64,000 nt of DNA, from positions 34,668 to 98,667 of the forward strand of contig NZ_JABJVV010000022.1 of assembly GCF_013155545.1 (NCBI RefSeq). The letters run 5' to 3'. The position numbers were made by a program, and so were the translations under genes. Under the pieces are notes generated by a model. It saw only the letters and a program-made list of their open reading frames with translations, was not told the DNA's origin and ran no database searches. The stretch is from Caenimonas soli. GTDB taxonomy: Bacteria; Pseudomonadota; Gammaproteobacteria; Burkholderiales; Burkholderiaceae_C. Of this stretch, positions 50,743 to 58,564 are shown piece by piece; the stretch's first letter is position 1; every line of letters begins with the position of its first letter.

Positions 50743-51342
50743 CTAGTCGATTCGGGGCTTGGCCAGCAAGTACTGCAGCTGGGCCTTGGCTTCGGGCCAT
50801 TCGCCGGCGGCGAGGCTGTACATGACCGTGTCGCGCACGGTGCCGTCGCGGCGCAAGGCATGGTGCCGCAACACGCCGTCTTTCTTCGCGCCCAGCCGCT
50901 CGATGGCGCGCTGGCTGGCGAAGTTGTAGTTGTCGGTGCGCCAGCCCACCAATTTCGCGCCCAGCGTTTCGAAGGCATGCGTCAACAGCAAGAGCTTGCA
51001 GCTTGTGTTGACGTGGCTGCGCTGCCAGCTCTTGCCGTACCAGGTGTAGCCGATCTCCAGACGCTCGACGGCGGGCACGATGTCGTGATAGCGGGTGCTG
51101 CCGACGATCTTGCCGCTGGCCAGATCGCGCACCACGAACGGCAGCATGTGGCCGTCGTCCCGGCCCTTCAGCGCCGCCGCAATGTAGGCGGCGGTTTCGC
51201 CGGGCGCCGGCACCGACGTGATGCGCAGGCTCCAGAGTTCGCCGTCCCGCGCCGCCGCTTCGAGCCCGGCCGCGTGGTCCGCGTCCATGGGCTCCAGCCG
51301 CACCAGCGGAGTCTCCAGGGTGCAAGGCACGGGCTTTCGCAT
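50743..51342 (-). CDS. GNAT-family N-acetyltransferase (RimJ/RimL type)
   Basis: 199-aa acetyltransferase. PFVVRDLASGKIVGSTRYHDI and the acetyl-CoA-binding region SWQRSHVNTSCKLLLLTHAFETLGAKLV are typical of the RimJ/RimL group, including the Asn/Arg-rich NYNFASQRAIERLGA. The substrate is not deducible. The ATG overlaps the stop of the upstream membrane protein gene by one base. Lies 10 bp from the vWA gene, so it is in the MoxR operon. Confidence 0.88.
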   Translation of the reverse strand: MRKPVPCTLETPLVRLEPMDADHAAGLEAAARDGELWSLRITSVPAPGETAAYIAAALKGRDDGHMLPFVVRDLASGKIVGSTRYHDIVPAVERLEIGYTWYGKSWQRSHVNTSCKLLLLTHAFETLGAKLVGWRTDNYNFASQRAIERLGAKKDGVLRHHALRRDGTVRDTVMYSLAAGEWPEAKAQLQYLLAKPRID

Positions 51343-51557
51343 CACTGGTCCTTCTTGCGCCCCGCGCGCCAGCGCCGGGCCAACTGCAGGCCGATGCCGC
51401 CACCCAAGCCGGCCAGCACGATGCCGCCTATCGAACTGCTGTCGTAGCCCTGGGCCAGCGGATCGAAGCCGAGCATCTTGCCGATCCAATACGCCAGCAG
51501 CGCGCCTGCCACGAAGCCAATGGCGTCGGCGAGTCCTTCAACCAGCAGTGGATTCAT
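51342..51557 (-). CDS. Small inner-membrane protein of unknown function
   Basis: 71-aa protein with two predicted membrane helices (LADAIGFVAGALLAYWIGKML and IGGIVLAGLGGGIGLQLARRW) and a positively charged C-terminus. It sits between the MoxR and GNAT genes in the same operon and overlaps the GNAT start. I do not recognise a family function. Confidence 0.75.
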   Translation of the reverse strand: MNPLLVEGLADAIGFVAGALLAYWIGKMLGFDPLAQGYDSSSIGGIVLAGLGGGIGLQLARRWRAGRKKDQ

Positions 51558-51573
51558 GTGCGGGCCCCTTGTT

Positions 51574-52416
51574 TCAGCGATTGTGGCGCTGCATGAACAC
51601 CAGCTTCTCGAACAAGGTCACGTCCTGCTCGTTCTTGAGCAGCGCGCCCACCAGCGGCGGCACCGCCACCTTGTCTTCCTTGCTCTGCAGCGCATCCAGC
51701 GGGATGTCCTCGGCCACCAGCAGCTTGAGCCAATCGAGCAGTTCGCTGGTGGAAGGCTTCTTCTTCAGGCCGGGCAGGTTGCGCACGTCGTAGAAGGTCT
51801 TCATGGCCGCCGTCAGCAGCTCCTTCTTGAGCCCGGGGAAGTGCACGTCGACGATCTGCTTCATCGTGTCGGCATCGGGGAACTTGATGTAGTGGAAGAA
51901 GCAGCGGCGCAGGAAGGCGTCGGGCAGTTCCTTCTCGTTGTTCGAGGTGATGAAGACCAGCGGGCGGTGCCTGGCCTTGACCAGTTCGCGCGTCTCGTAC
52001 ACGTAGAACTCCATCCGGTCGAGCTCGCGCAGCAAGTCGTTGGGGAATTCGATGTCGGCCTTGTCGATTTCGTCGATCAAGAGGGCCACGGGCTGGTCCG
52101 CGGTGAAGGCCTGCCACAGCACGCCCTTGACGATGTAGTTGTGGATGTCCTTGACACGCGCATCGCCCAATTGCGAATCGCGCAGCCGGCTCACGGCGTC
52201 GTATTCGTACAGGCCCTGCTGCGCCTTGGTGGTGGACTTGATGTGCCACTGCAGCAGCGGCACGTCCAGGGCCTGGGCCACTTCCTCGGCCAGCATGGTC
52301 TTGCCGGTGCCGGGTTCGCCCTTGACCAGGAGCGGGCGTTTCAGCGTGATGGCGGCGTTCACCGCGAGCATCAGGTCTTGTGTTGCGACGTAGTTCTGTG
52401 AGCCTTGGAACTTCAT
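51574..52416 (-). CDS. MoxR-family AAA+ ATPase (CoxD-like)
   Basis: 280-aa chaperone-type ATPase. Walker A GEPGTGKTMLA (about residues 35-45), Walker B LLIDEIDKAD and sensor-1 FITSNNEKELPDAFLRRC are intact, with the C-terminal lid ending LLKNEQDVTLFEKLVFMQRHNR. MoxR proteins with a vWA partner insert metals or cofactors into target enzymes. First gene of the MoxR-membrane protein-GNAT-vWA operon. The ATG at 52416 gives a normal N-terminus (MKFQGSQNYVATQDL); an ATG four codons upstream is less likely. Confidence 0.92.
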   Translation of the reverse strand: MKFQGSQNYVATQDLMLAVNAAITLKRPLLVKGEPGTGKTMLAEEVAQALDVPLLQWHIKSTTKAQQGLYEYDAVSRLRDSQLGDARVKDIHNYIVKGVLWQAFTADQPVALLIDEIDKADIEFPNDLLRELDRMEFYVYETRELVKARHRPLVFITSNNEKELPDAFLRRCFFHYIKFPDADTMKQIVDVHFPGLKKELLTAAMKTFYDVRNLPGLKKKPSTSELLDWLKLLVAEDIPLDALQSKEDKVAVPPLVGALLKNEQDVTLFEKLVFMQRHNR

Positions 52417-52507
52417 GGGGTGTGGCAATGAAAAGGCGCGCAGGTGGCGCCGGATATAATCAAAGGTTGATTAGAAGACTGACCTCTCACCCGATTGTGC
52501 TCGCAAA

Positions 52508-53236
52508 ATGAACAAGTTGTTGACCACGCTATTCGCCCTGGCTGTCGCTTCGGTGACCAGCTTCGCGCATGCCCAGGCCTCGGCGCCGGCCCAGCAAAAG
52601 GCTTCCACCGCCGCACCGGCCGCCAAACCCGCTGCGCCGGCCGCGGCCGGCGGCGCCAAGTCGATCGAGTCCAAGGTGGCCATGTGCATCGGCTGCCACG
52701 GCATCAAGGGCTACCAGGCGAGCTTCCCCGAGGTCCACAAGGTCCCGATGATTTCGGGCCAGAGCGCCAAGTACATCGTGGCCGCGCTCACCGCCTACAA
52801 GAACGGCGACCGCAAGCACCCCACCATGCGCGGCATCGCCGATACGCTGTCCGAACAGGACATGAACGATATTGCCGCCTATTACGAATCGCACGGCAAG
52901 GAAGAAGGCAAGACCCTGGCCGACAAGCCCAGCAAGGAGCCGAGCCCGCAAGTGGCCGCCCTGATGCAAAAGGCTGCCTGCGTTTCCTGCCACGGCGCCA
53001 ACTTCGCCAAGCCGCTCGATCCTAGCTATCCCAAGATCGCCGGCCAGCATGCCGACTACATGTTCGTGGCGCTGAAGGCCTACAAGGCCGAGAACAACCC
53101 CGCGGTCGGCCGCAGCAACGGCATCATGGGCGCCATCGCCAAGCAGTTCAGCAACGCCGAACTCAAGGAACTGGCCAATTACGTCGGCTCGCTCGAGGGC
53201 GACCTCAAGGTCAAGCCCGAGAACAAGTTCCGCTAG
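52508..53236 (+). CDS. Cytochrome c4 (diheme class I cytochrome c)
   Basis: 242-aa periplasmic diheme cytochrome. A signal peptide (cleavage after FAHA, near residue 22) is followed by an Ala/Pro linker and two cytochrome c domains with heme motifs CIGCH (about residue 61) and CVSCH (about 161); MISGQ and MGAIA provide candidate axial methionines. c4 cytochromes carry electrons to terminal oxidases. Divergent from the MoxR gene with 91 bp between; its stop is next to the pcaG stop. Confidence 0.93.
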   Translation: MNKLLTTLFALAVASVTSFAHAQASAPAQQKASTAAPAAKPAAPAAAGGAKSIESKVAMCIGCHGIKGYQASFPEVHKVPMISGQSAKYIVAALTAYKNGDRKHPTMRGIADTLSEQDMNDIAAYYESHGKEEGKTLADKPSKEPSPQVAALMQKAACVSCHGANFAKPLDPSYPKIAGQHADYMFVALKAYKAENNPAVGRSNGIMGAIAKQFSNAELKELANYVGSLEGDLKVKPENKFR

Positions 53237-53237
53237 C

Positions 53238-53858
53238 CTACACGTCGAAGAAAACGGTCTCCTGCGGTCCCTGCATGTGGATGTCCAGGCGGTAGACCGC
53301 TAGCCCGCCTTCCTCGCGGCGCTGGGCGATCAGGGTGTCCCGCCGCTCCGGCGGGACCGAATTGAGCCCAGCGTCGGCCGCGTTCGCCGCCGCTTCATCA
53401 CTGAAATACACCCGTGTGAACGCGTGCAGCAGCATGCCGCGCATCAGCACGATGACATTGATGTGAGGCGCCTGCCCTGGCGCTTCGGCCCCGGGCTTGA
53501 TGGTGCGGAACACGAAGCGCTGGTCCGGGTCGGTGCCGGTGCCCACCCGGCCGAAGGCGCGAAAGCCGCTGGCCTTCACCTCTTCGATGTTCGCCGGATA
53601 GCGCCCTTGTGCATCGGCCTGGCTGATCTCCACCATCGCATCCACGATGGGCTGGCCGTCGCCATCCAGCACGCGGCCTTCCAGCACGATGTGCTGGCCT
53701 TGCGCCTGCGGCAGGGCAACCACGTCATCGAAGGGCTGGCCGAAGTCGTAGCCGTATTGGCGTGCGGTCAGGCCGTACGCGAAGAACGGCCCCACGGTCT
53801 GCGAGGGTGTGGCGCCGAAGTCGGCCTGCTGGCCGGTCATCAAAGAAAGTGTCTTCAT
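53238..53858 (-). CDS. pcaG: Protocatechuate 3,4-dioxygenase, alpha subunit
   Basis: 206-aa alpha chain of the intradiol dioxygenase that opens the protocatechuate ring. The fold signatures of the family are present (GATPSQTVGPFF, IVDAMVEISQADAQGRYP, FRTIKPGAEAPGQAPHINV), and as in other alpha chains the Fe(III) ligands are not all conserved because the iron sits in the beta chain. It overlaps pcaH by one base (TGATG), so the two are translated together. Confidence 0.94.
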   Translation of the reverse strand: MKTLSLMTGQQADFGATPSQTVGPFFAYGLTARQYGYDFGQPFDDVVALPQAQGQHIVLEGRVLDGDGQPIVDAMVEISQADAQGRYPANIEEVKASGFRAFGRVGTGTDPDQRFVFRTIKPGAEAPGQAPHINVIVLMRGMLLHAFTRVYFSDEAAANAADAGLNSVPPERRDTLIAQRREEGGLAVYRLDIHMQGPQETVFFDV

Positions 53859-54562
53859 CAGCGGCTTTCGAAAGGTGTCTCGTCCGCGCCGCGCAGCACG
53901 ATGTCGAACACATAGCCCAGCGCGTAACCTTCCTCGGTCGCGTCCAGGCTGAAATCGGCAATCAGGCGCTTGCGCAGGCGCTCGGGCGCGCTCATGACCA
54001 TGGGGTCGTACTGGTGCAGCGGGTCGCCGGGGAAGTACATCTGCGTCACGAGGCGGCTGGCGAAATGCTGCCCGAACAGCGACAGGTGGATGTGCTGGGG
54101 CCGCCACGCGTTGGGGTGGTTGCCCCAGGGGTAGGCGCCGGGCTTGATGGTGAGGAAGCGGTAGCGTCCCTCGCTGTCCGTGAGGCAGCGGCCGGCCCCC
54201 AGGAAGTTGGGATCGAGCGGCGCGTCGTGCTGGTCCACCTTGTGCACGTAGCGGCCGCAGGCATTGGCCTGCCACAGCTCCACCAGGGTGTTGGCCACCG
54301 GGCGGTGGCGGTCGTCCAGCACCTGGCCCGTGAGCACCATGCGTTCGCCCAGGGGCTCCCCATTGCGCCGGGCATTGCGCGTCAGGTCATGGTCCAACTC
54401 GCCCACCGCGTCGTGGCCGTAGACGGGCTGGGCCAGCTCGCCCAAGGCGGCCTTGATCGGGATGAGGGGACGGGTCGGGCCGCGTTTGAGGGTCGATTTG
54501 TAGCCGGGGTAGACGTAGGGCGGGTGGCTCGCCCAGTCCCTAGGGGATATGAATTGGGTCAT
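53858..54562 (-). CDS. pcaH: Protocatechuate 3,4-dioxygenase, beta subunit
   Basis: 234-aa iron-binding beta chain. The Fe(III)-ligand segments are visible: GRYVH (Tyr), IKPGAYPWGNH (Tyr), and WRPQHIHLSLFG (two His). With PcaG it forms the enzyme that makes beta-carboxy-cis,cis-muconate from protocatechuate. First gene of pcaH-pcaG; transcription starts in the 77-bp gap to pcaQ. Confidence 0.95.
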   Translation of the reverse strand: MTQFISPRDWASHPPYVYPGYKSTLKRGPTRPLIPIKAALGELAQPVYGHDAVGELDHDLTRNARRNGEPLGERMVLTGQVLDDRHRPVANTLVELWQANACGRYVHKVDQHDAPLDPNFLGAGRCLTDSEGRYRFLTIKPGAYPWGNHPNAWRPQHIHLSLFGQHFASRLVTQMYFPGDPLHQYDPMVMSAPERLRKRLIADFSLDATEEGYALGYVFDIVLRGADETPFESR

Positions 54563-54619
54563 GGGTCACACTTTATTCATCAATAGAATTGAAGTAAATT
54601 GAAAAGCAATCGTTTTTCC

Positions 54620-54634
54620 ATAACCTGAGGTAAT
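54620..54634. promoter_or_regulatory. Candidate PcaQ operator (ATAACC-N3-GGTAAT)
   Basis: An imperfect inverted repeat ATAACC-TGA-GGTAAT just upstream of the pcaQ start and in the divergent pcaH promoter. It resembles the ATAACC...GGTTAA-type sites reported for PcaQ in rhizobia, though spacing and the second arm differ slightly. The location overlapping the pcaQ Shine-Dalgarno suggests autoregulation. Judged by eye. Confidence 0.4.
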
Positions 54635-54639
54635 TGAAA

Positions 54640-55566
54640 ATGCTGGCTGGGCCCGAGGCGTTTTCCCGCAGTGTCCAGCTCCGGCATCTGCGCTGCCTGG
54701 TGGCGGTGGCGCAGGAGCGCAACCTGGCGCGTGCCGCCACGAGGCTCTCCCTCAGCCAGCCCGCCATCTCCAAGACGCTGGCAGAGCTGGAGCAACTTGC
54801 AGGCGTCGCGCTCGTGGAACGCGGCAGGCGCGGGGCGCAGCTCACTCCGCCGGGCCAGCAACTGCTGGCCCATGCGCTGCGCGTGCTGGAAACGCTGGGC
54901 GAGGCGGCGCTGGCCTTGTCGCCCGCGAGCGCGGCGCGCACAACTCGCCTACGCATCGGGGCACTGCCCAGTGTCGGCCCATCCTTGCTGCCTGCTCCGC
55001 TGGCGGAGTTCCGGCGCCGCCAGCCCGAGGTGCAGATACAGCTCAAGAGCGAGGCCAATGCACGCCTGCTGGAGGAATTGCGGGCCGGCGAGCTCGACCT
55101 CGTGGCGGGCCGGATGGCCGACCCCCAGCTGATGGTGGGCCTGTCGTTCGAGCTGCTGCACGTGGAGCCGCTCGTGCTCGCGGTCCGGCCTGGCCATCCC
55201 CTGGCCGGCCAGGCGCAGCCTTCCATGCAGGCCGTGCTCGGCTATCCGCTGGTGGTGTACAGCGAAGGCACGATCCCGCGCCACAACACCGAAAGTTTGC
55301 TCAGCGCATTCGGCCTCAAGCTGCCGTCGCATCGAACGGAAACACTGGTGGTGTCGGTGGCGCGGCTGCTCGCACGCGAGTCCGACGCTGTCTGGTTCAC
55401 GCCGCTGGGCGCCGTCGCCGACGACTTGGCCGGCAAGCAGCTGGTACGGTTGCGCGTGGCAACGCAGGGAACAGAGGAGCCGGTGGGCCTGCTGCTGCGC
55501 AGCGACCTGCCTGCCTCGCCGCTGCTGCAGCAGTTCATGGCGCTGGTGCGCGCCTCGGCCGCCTAG
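54640..55566 (+). CDS. pcaQ: LysR-family regulator PcaQ
   Basis: 308-aa LysR activator. The N-terminal helix-turn-helix (LRCLVAVAQERNLARAATRLSLSQPAISKTLAELEQLAG) is followed by the effector domain. PcaQ senses beta-carboxymuconate pathway intermediates and activates pcaHG and its neighbours; its divergent placement from pcaHG matches. The ATG at 54640 follows GAGG at 54627-54630; a TTG two codons earlier is unlikely. Overlaps the DUF1841 stop by 4 bp at its 3' end. Confidence 0.9.
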   Translation: MLAGPEAFSRSVQLRHLRCLVAVAQERNLARAATRLSLSQPAISKTLAELEQLAGVALVERGRRGAQLTPPGQQLLAHALRVLETLGEAALALSPASAARTTRLRIGALPSVGPSLLPAPLAEFRRRQPEVQIQLKSEANARLLEELRAGELDLVAGRMADPQLMVGLSFELLHVEPLVLAVRPGHPLAGQAQPSMQAVLGYPLVVYSEGTIPRHNTESLLSAFGLKLPSHRTETLVVSVARLLARESDAVWFTPLGAVADDLAGKQLVRLRVATQGTEEPVGLLLRSDLPASPLLQQFMALVRASAA

Positions 55567-55997
55567 TCCCGCGTAGCCCGACGCTGCACGCACTCGATAT
55601 ACGCAGCGCCGTCCGGCGGCCGGCCCGAGCGCTGGCTTTCCCAGAGCATCTGCCCCAGGCACTCCATGGCTTCGTGATGCGCGTCGTGCAGGGAGTTGCG
55701 GCGGGCGGCCAGCAACTCGACAGCCTGGCGGATGCCGCGCGGCTGGTCGATCGAGCATTGCTCGCTGATCGACAAGTGCATGGACAAATGAAGGAAAGGA
55801 TTGGCGCCGCCGTCACCGCCGTCGAACACTTTGGCGACGGCAGCCTCGGCATCCCCCAATTCGGGGTGGTACTCGGGATGCTGGTCCAGCCACTGTCCGG
55901 CCAGGGTCTCCAATGCGTCCATGGGTTGGCCAGCGCGGGCTTTGGCATGCACGGCACAGAAGAACCGCCGCACATCCGCTTGCGAGGGATTGAACAT
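55563..55997 (-). CDS. DUF1841-family protein
   Basis: 144-aa soluble protein of the DUF1841 family, with LGDAEAAVAKVFDGGDGG, NPFLHLSMHLSISEQ and HDAHHEAMECLGQMLWESQR, the usual conserved blocks (several His and acidic residues). Common in Burkholderiales as a small single-copy gene, function unknown. It converges on pcaQ with a 4-bp overlap. Confidence 0.88.
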   Translation of the reverse strand: MFNPSQADVRRFFCAVHAKARAGQPMDALETLAGQWLDQHPEYHPELGDAEAAVAKVFDGGDGGANPFLHLSMHLSISEQCSIDQPRGIRQAVELLAARRNSLHDAHHEAMECLGQMLWESQRSGRPPDGAAYIECVQRRATRD

Positions 55998-56084
55998 CCG
56001 TCCAGCGTAGCATGCACGCGCTTGTCCTACGGCTGAGTTCGCTAGTAGCTGTTAATCTGACGGTGATAGCAACTGGAGACCTCT

Positions 56085-56306
56085 ATGACTGCCACACGAA
56101 TTGTCGGGATCGTCCTGTTGGTGCTGGGCATCGCCGGGTTCTTCACGGGTGGTTTCAGCTTCACCAAGAACACCACCCAGGCCCAGCTCGGGCCGATCAA
56201 GCTGCAGGTCCAGGAAAAGGAAGCCGTCAACATTCCCCAGTGGCTCAGCCTGGGCGCCATCGTGCTGGGGGGCGTCCTGCTTGTCCTGAGCTTCAAGCGA
56301 CCTTAG
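56085..56306 (+). CDS. Small two-helix membrane protein, function unknown
   Basis: 73-aa protein with two hydrophobic segments (IVGIVLLVLGIAGFFTGGF and LSLGAIVLGGVLLVLSF) flanking a conserved loop with QLGPIKLQVQEKEAVNIPQW. A GGAGAC ribosome-binding site lies 7 bases before the ATG. Similar short proteins occur in many proteobacteria, uncharacterised. Convergent with the IclR gene (6-bp gap). Confidence 0.75.
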   Translation: MTATRIVGIVLLVLGIAGFFTGGFSFTKNTTQAQLGPIKLQVQEKEAVNIPQWLSLGAIVLGGVLLVLSFKRP

Positions 56307-56312
56307 CCGGCG

Positions 56313-57107
56313 CTAGGCGCGGTGTGCGCCCAGCAACTGCGAAATGGTTTGCGCCGCCTCCAACAGGGGCGGCAGCATGGTTTCCTGCATCAGCTTGGCA
56401 TTGGTGCGGTTGGCTTGGCCGCTGATGTTCAGAGCTGCAACCGTGTCGCCTGTCCGATTGGTCACAGGCGCGGCGATGGAAATCAAACCCTCCTCCAGTT
56501 CCTGGTTCACCAGGCACCAGCCCTGCTTGCGGGCCTGCTGGACCTTGGCGAACAGCGCGTCCACGTCGGTCACCGTATGCCGCGTGAAGGGCGTCCGCTT
56601 GGAAGCGCGCAGCCGCCGTAGCGCTTCCTCGTCGGGGAGGGCCGCCAGCAGCATGCGGCCCATGGACGTGCAATAAGCGGGCAGGCGCGAACCAACGCCC
56701 AGGCCGATGCTCATGATCTTGCGGGTGGGAATGCGCAAGACGTAGACGATGTCGGTACCGTCCAAAGCGGCGGCCGAGCACGATTCCTTGACCTGCTCCA
56801 CCAGCGCTTCCATGACCGGCTCGGCCAGGTTCCAGATCGGCATAGACGACAGGTACGCGAAACCCAGGTCCAGGATGCGAGGGGTCAGCGAGAACAGCTT
56901 GCCGTCACTTTCCACGTAGCCCAGGGTTTGCAGCGTCAGCAAGATCCGCCGGGCGCCGGCCCGGGTCAGGCCCGCGCGGCCCGCCACCTCAGTCAGGGTC
57001 TGGCGCGGTGCGGCGGCGCTGAATGAGCGGATCACTTCCAGGCCGCGGGCGAAAGACTGCACATAGCTGTCGCCGGGTCTGAGGGGATCGGAGGAGGAAT
57101 TTGCCAT
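56313..57107 (-). CDS. IclR-family regulator of the pca genes (PcaR/PcaU type)
   Basis: 264-aa IclR regulator. The N-terminal winged helix (SFSAAAPRQTLTEVAGRAGLTRAGARRILLTLQTLGYV) and C-terminal effector domain (GDTVAALNISGQANRTNAKLMQE) are clear. PcaR/PcaU proteins respond to beta-ketoadipate or protocatechuate and regulate the beta-ketoadipate genes. It is divergent from pcaI-pcaJ-pcaF with the operator at 57138-57162 between them. Confidence 0.87.
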   Translation of the reverse strand: MANSSSDPLRPGDSYVQSFARGLEVIRSFSAAAPRQTLTEVAGRAGLTRAGARRILLTLQTLGYVESDGKLFSLTPRILDLGFAYLSSMPIWNLAEPVMEALVEQVKESCSAAALDGTDIVYVLRIPTRKIMSIGLGVGSRLPAYCTSMGRMLLAALPDEEALRRLRASKRTPFTRHTVTDVDALFAKVQQARKQGWCLVNQELEEGLISIAAPVTNRTGDTVAALNISGQANRTNAKLMQETMLPPLLEAAQTISQLLGAHRA

Positions 57108-57137
57108 TCGGCCGGCGCGCCCTTAAAATTCAATATA

Positions 57138-57162
57138 CGAACACTTGTTCGCAATTAGAACA
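57138..57162. promoter_or_regulatory. Probable IclR-type (PcaR/PcaU) operator between pcaR and pcaI
   Basis: CGAACA-CT-TGTTCG forms a perfect palindrome, and a third, direct copy AGAACA follows at 57157-57162. A palindrome plus a third direct repeat is the architecture described for PcaU/PobR operators in Acinetobacter. The site is in the 85-bp gap between the divergent regulator and pcaI, so it could serve for autoregulation and pcaIJF control. Confidence 0.65.
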
Positions 57163-57192
57163 AGACCCGTCTGCTTTGACAAGGACTTTTCC

Positions 57193-57894
57193 ATGATCGA
57201 CAAGACAGCCGCCAGCATCGGCGAGGCGCTGCAAGACATAGGCGACGGCGCCTGCGTGATGATTGGCGGCTTTGGCACCGCCGGCATCCCCAACGAGCTG
57301 ATCGACGGGCTGATCGAACAGGGCGCGCGCGACCTGACCGTGGTCAACAACAACGCCGGCAATGCCGAGCAGGGTCTGGCCGCACTGCTCAAGACCGGCC
57401 GCGTGCGCAAGATCATCTGTAGCTTCCCGCGCCAGGCCGACAGCCATATATTCGACGCGCTGTATCGCAGTGGCAAGATCGAGCTGGAGCTGGTGCCGCA
57501 AGGCAACCTGGCCGAACGCATACGCGCGGCGGGCGCCGGCATCGGGGCGTTCTTCACGCCCACCGGATACGGCACCGACCTGGCAAAGGGCAAGGAAACG
57601 CGCGAGATCGACGGCCGGCCCTATGTGCTGGAGTACCCAATCTACGGCGACGTCGCCCTCATCAAGGCCGAGCGCGGCGACCGCTGGGGCAACCTCACTT
57701 ACCGCAAGGCCGCCCGCAACTTCGGGCCGGTGATGGCAACGGCGGCCAAGCGCACCGTCGCCACGGTGCATGAGATCGTTCCGCTGGGCGCTCTCGATCC
57801 CGAGCACATCGTGACACCCGGCATCTTCGTCAGCAAGATCGTGAAGATAAGTCGCACCGCGACGCAGGCCGGCGGCTTCAAGCAAGTGGCCTGA
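57193..57894 (+). CDS. pcaI: 3-oxoadipate CoA-transferase, subunit A
   Basis: 233-aa alpha subunit of the succinyl-CoA:3-oxoadipate CoA-transferase. MIGGFGTAGIPNELIDGL (CoA-binding) and TPTGYGTDLAKGKE are conserved. The ATG at 57193 has AAGG nine bases upstream; an earlier start at 57145 overlaps the operator region. First gene of pcaI-pcaJ-pcaF; pcaJ starts 9 bp later. Confidence 0.95.
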   Translation: MIDKTAASIGEALQDIGDGACVMIGGFGTAGIPNELIDGLIEQGARDLTVVNNNAGNAEQGLAALLKTGRVRKIICSFPRQADSHIFDALYRSGKIELELVPQGNLAERIRAAGAGIGAFFTPTGYGTDLAKGKETREIDGRPYVLEYPIYGDVALIKAERGDRWGNLTYRKAARNFGPVMATAAKRTVATVHEIVPLGALDPEHIVTPGIFVSKIVKISRTATQAGGFKQVA

Positions 57895-57903
57895 GGAAAG
57901 CAC

Positions 57904-58545
57904 ATGACCTACCAGAAACGCAACAAGGACCAGCTCGCCCAGCGAGTCGCCCGCGACATCCACGACGGGGCCTACGTCAACCTCGGCATCGGCATGCCGA
58001 CGCTCGTGGCCAACCACCTGCCGGCCGGCATGGAAGTCATCCTGCACAGCGAGAACGGCATCCTGGGCATGGGACCGGCACCGGCGCCGGGCGAGGAAGA
58101 CTACGACCTCATCAATGCGGGCAAGCAGCCCGTCACGCTGCTGCCCGGCGGCGCTTTCTTCCACCATGCCGACAGCTTCGGGATGATGCGCGGCGGCCAC
58201 CTGGACATCTGCGTCCTCGGCGCCTTCCAGGTCTCGGCCACCGGTGACCTCGCCAATTGGCACACGGGCGAGAAGGATGCGATTCCCGCCGTGGGCGGCG
58301 CCATGGATCTGGCAATAGGCGCCCGGCAGACCTGGGTGATGATGGACCTCCTGACCAAGAAGGGCGAGAGCAAGGTCGTCTCCCAGTGCAGCTACCCGCT
58401 CACCGGCATCGCCTGCGTCAAGCGCATCTATTCGGACCTCGCTACGCTGGAGTGCACGCCCCAGGGAATGAAGCTTATCGACAAGATCGATGGTCTCTCG
58501 CACTCTGAACTTGAACGGCTGGTCGGCCTGCCGATTGCCACCTGA
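57904..58545 (+). CDS. pcaJ: 3-oxoadipate CoA-transferase, subunit B
   Basis: 213-aa beta subunit. The catalytic glutamate is in the SENGILGMGPAP segment (residues about 49-60). With PcaI it forms 3-oxoadipyl-CoA. The pair is a typical two-subunit CoA transferase. pcaF follows 19 bp later. Confidence 0.95.
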   Translation: MTYQKRNKDQLAQRVARDIHDGAYVNLGIGMPTLVANHLPAGMEVILHSENGILGMGPAPAPGEEDYDLINAGKQPVTLLPGGAFFHHADSFGMMRGGHLDICVLGAFQVSATGDLANWHTGEKDAIPAVGGAMDLAIGARQTWVMMDLLTKKGESKVVSQCSYPLTGIACVKRIYSDLATLECTPQGMKLIDKIDGLSHSELERLVGLPIAT

Positions 58546-58564
58546 TTAACTGGAAGCACACGCC

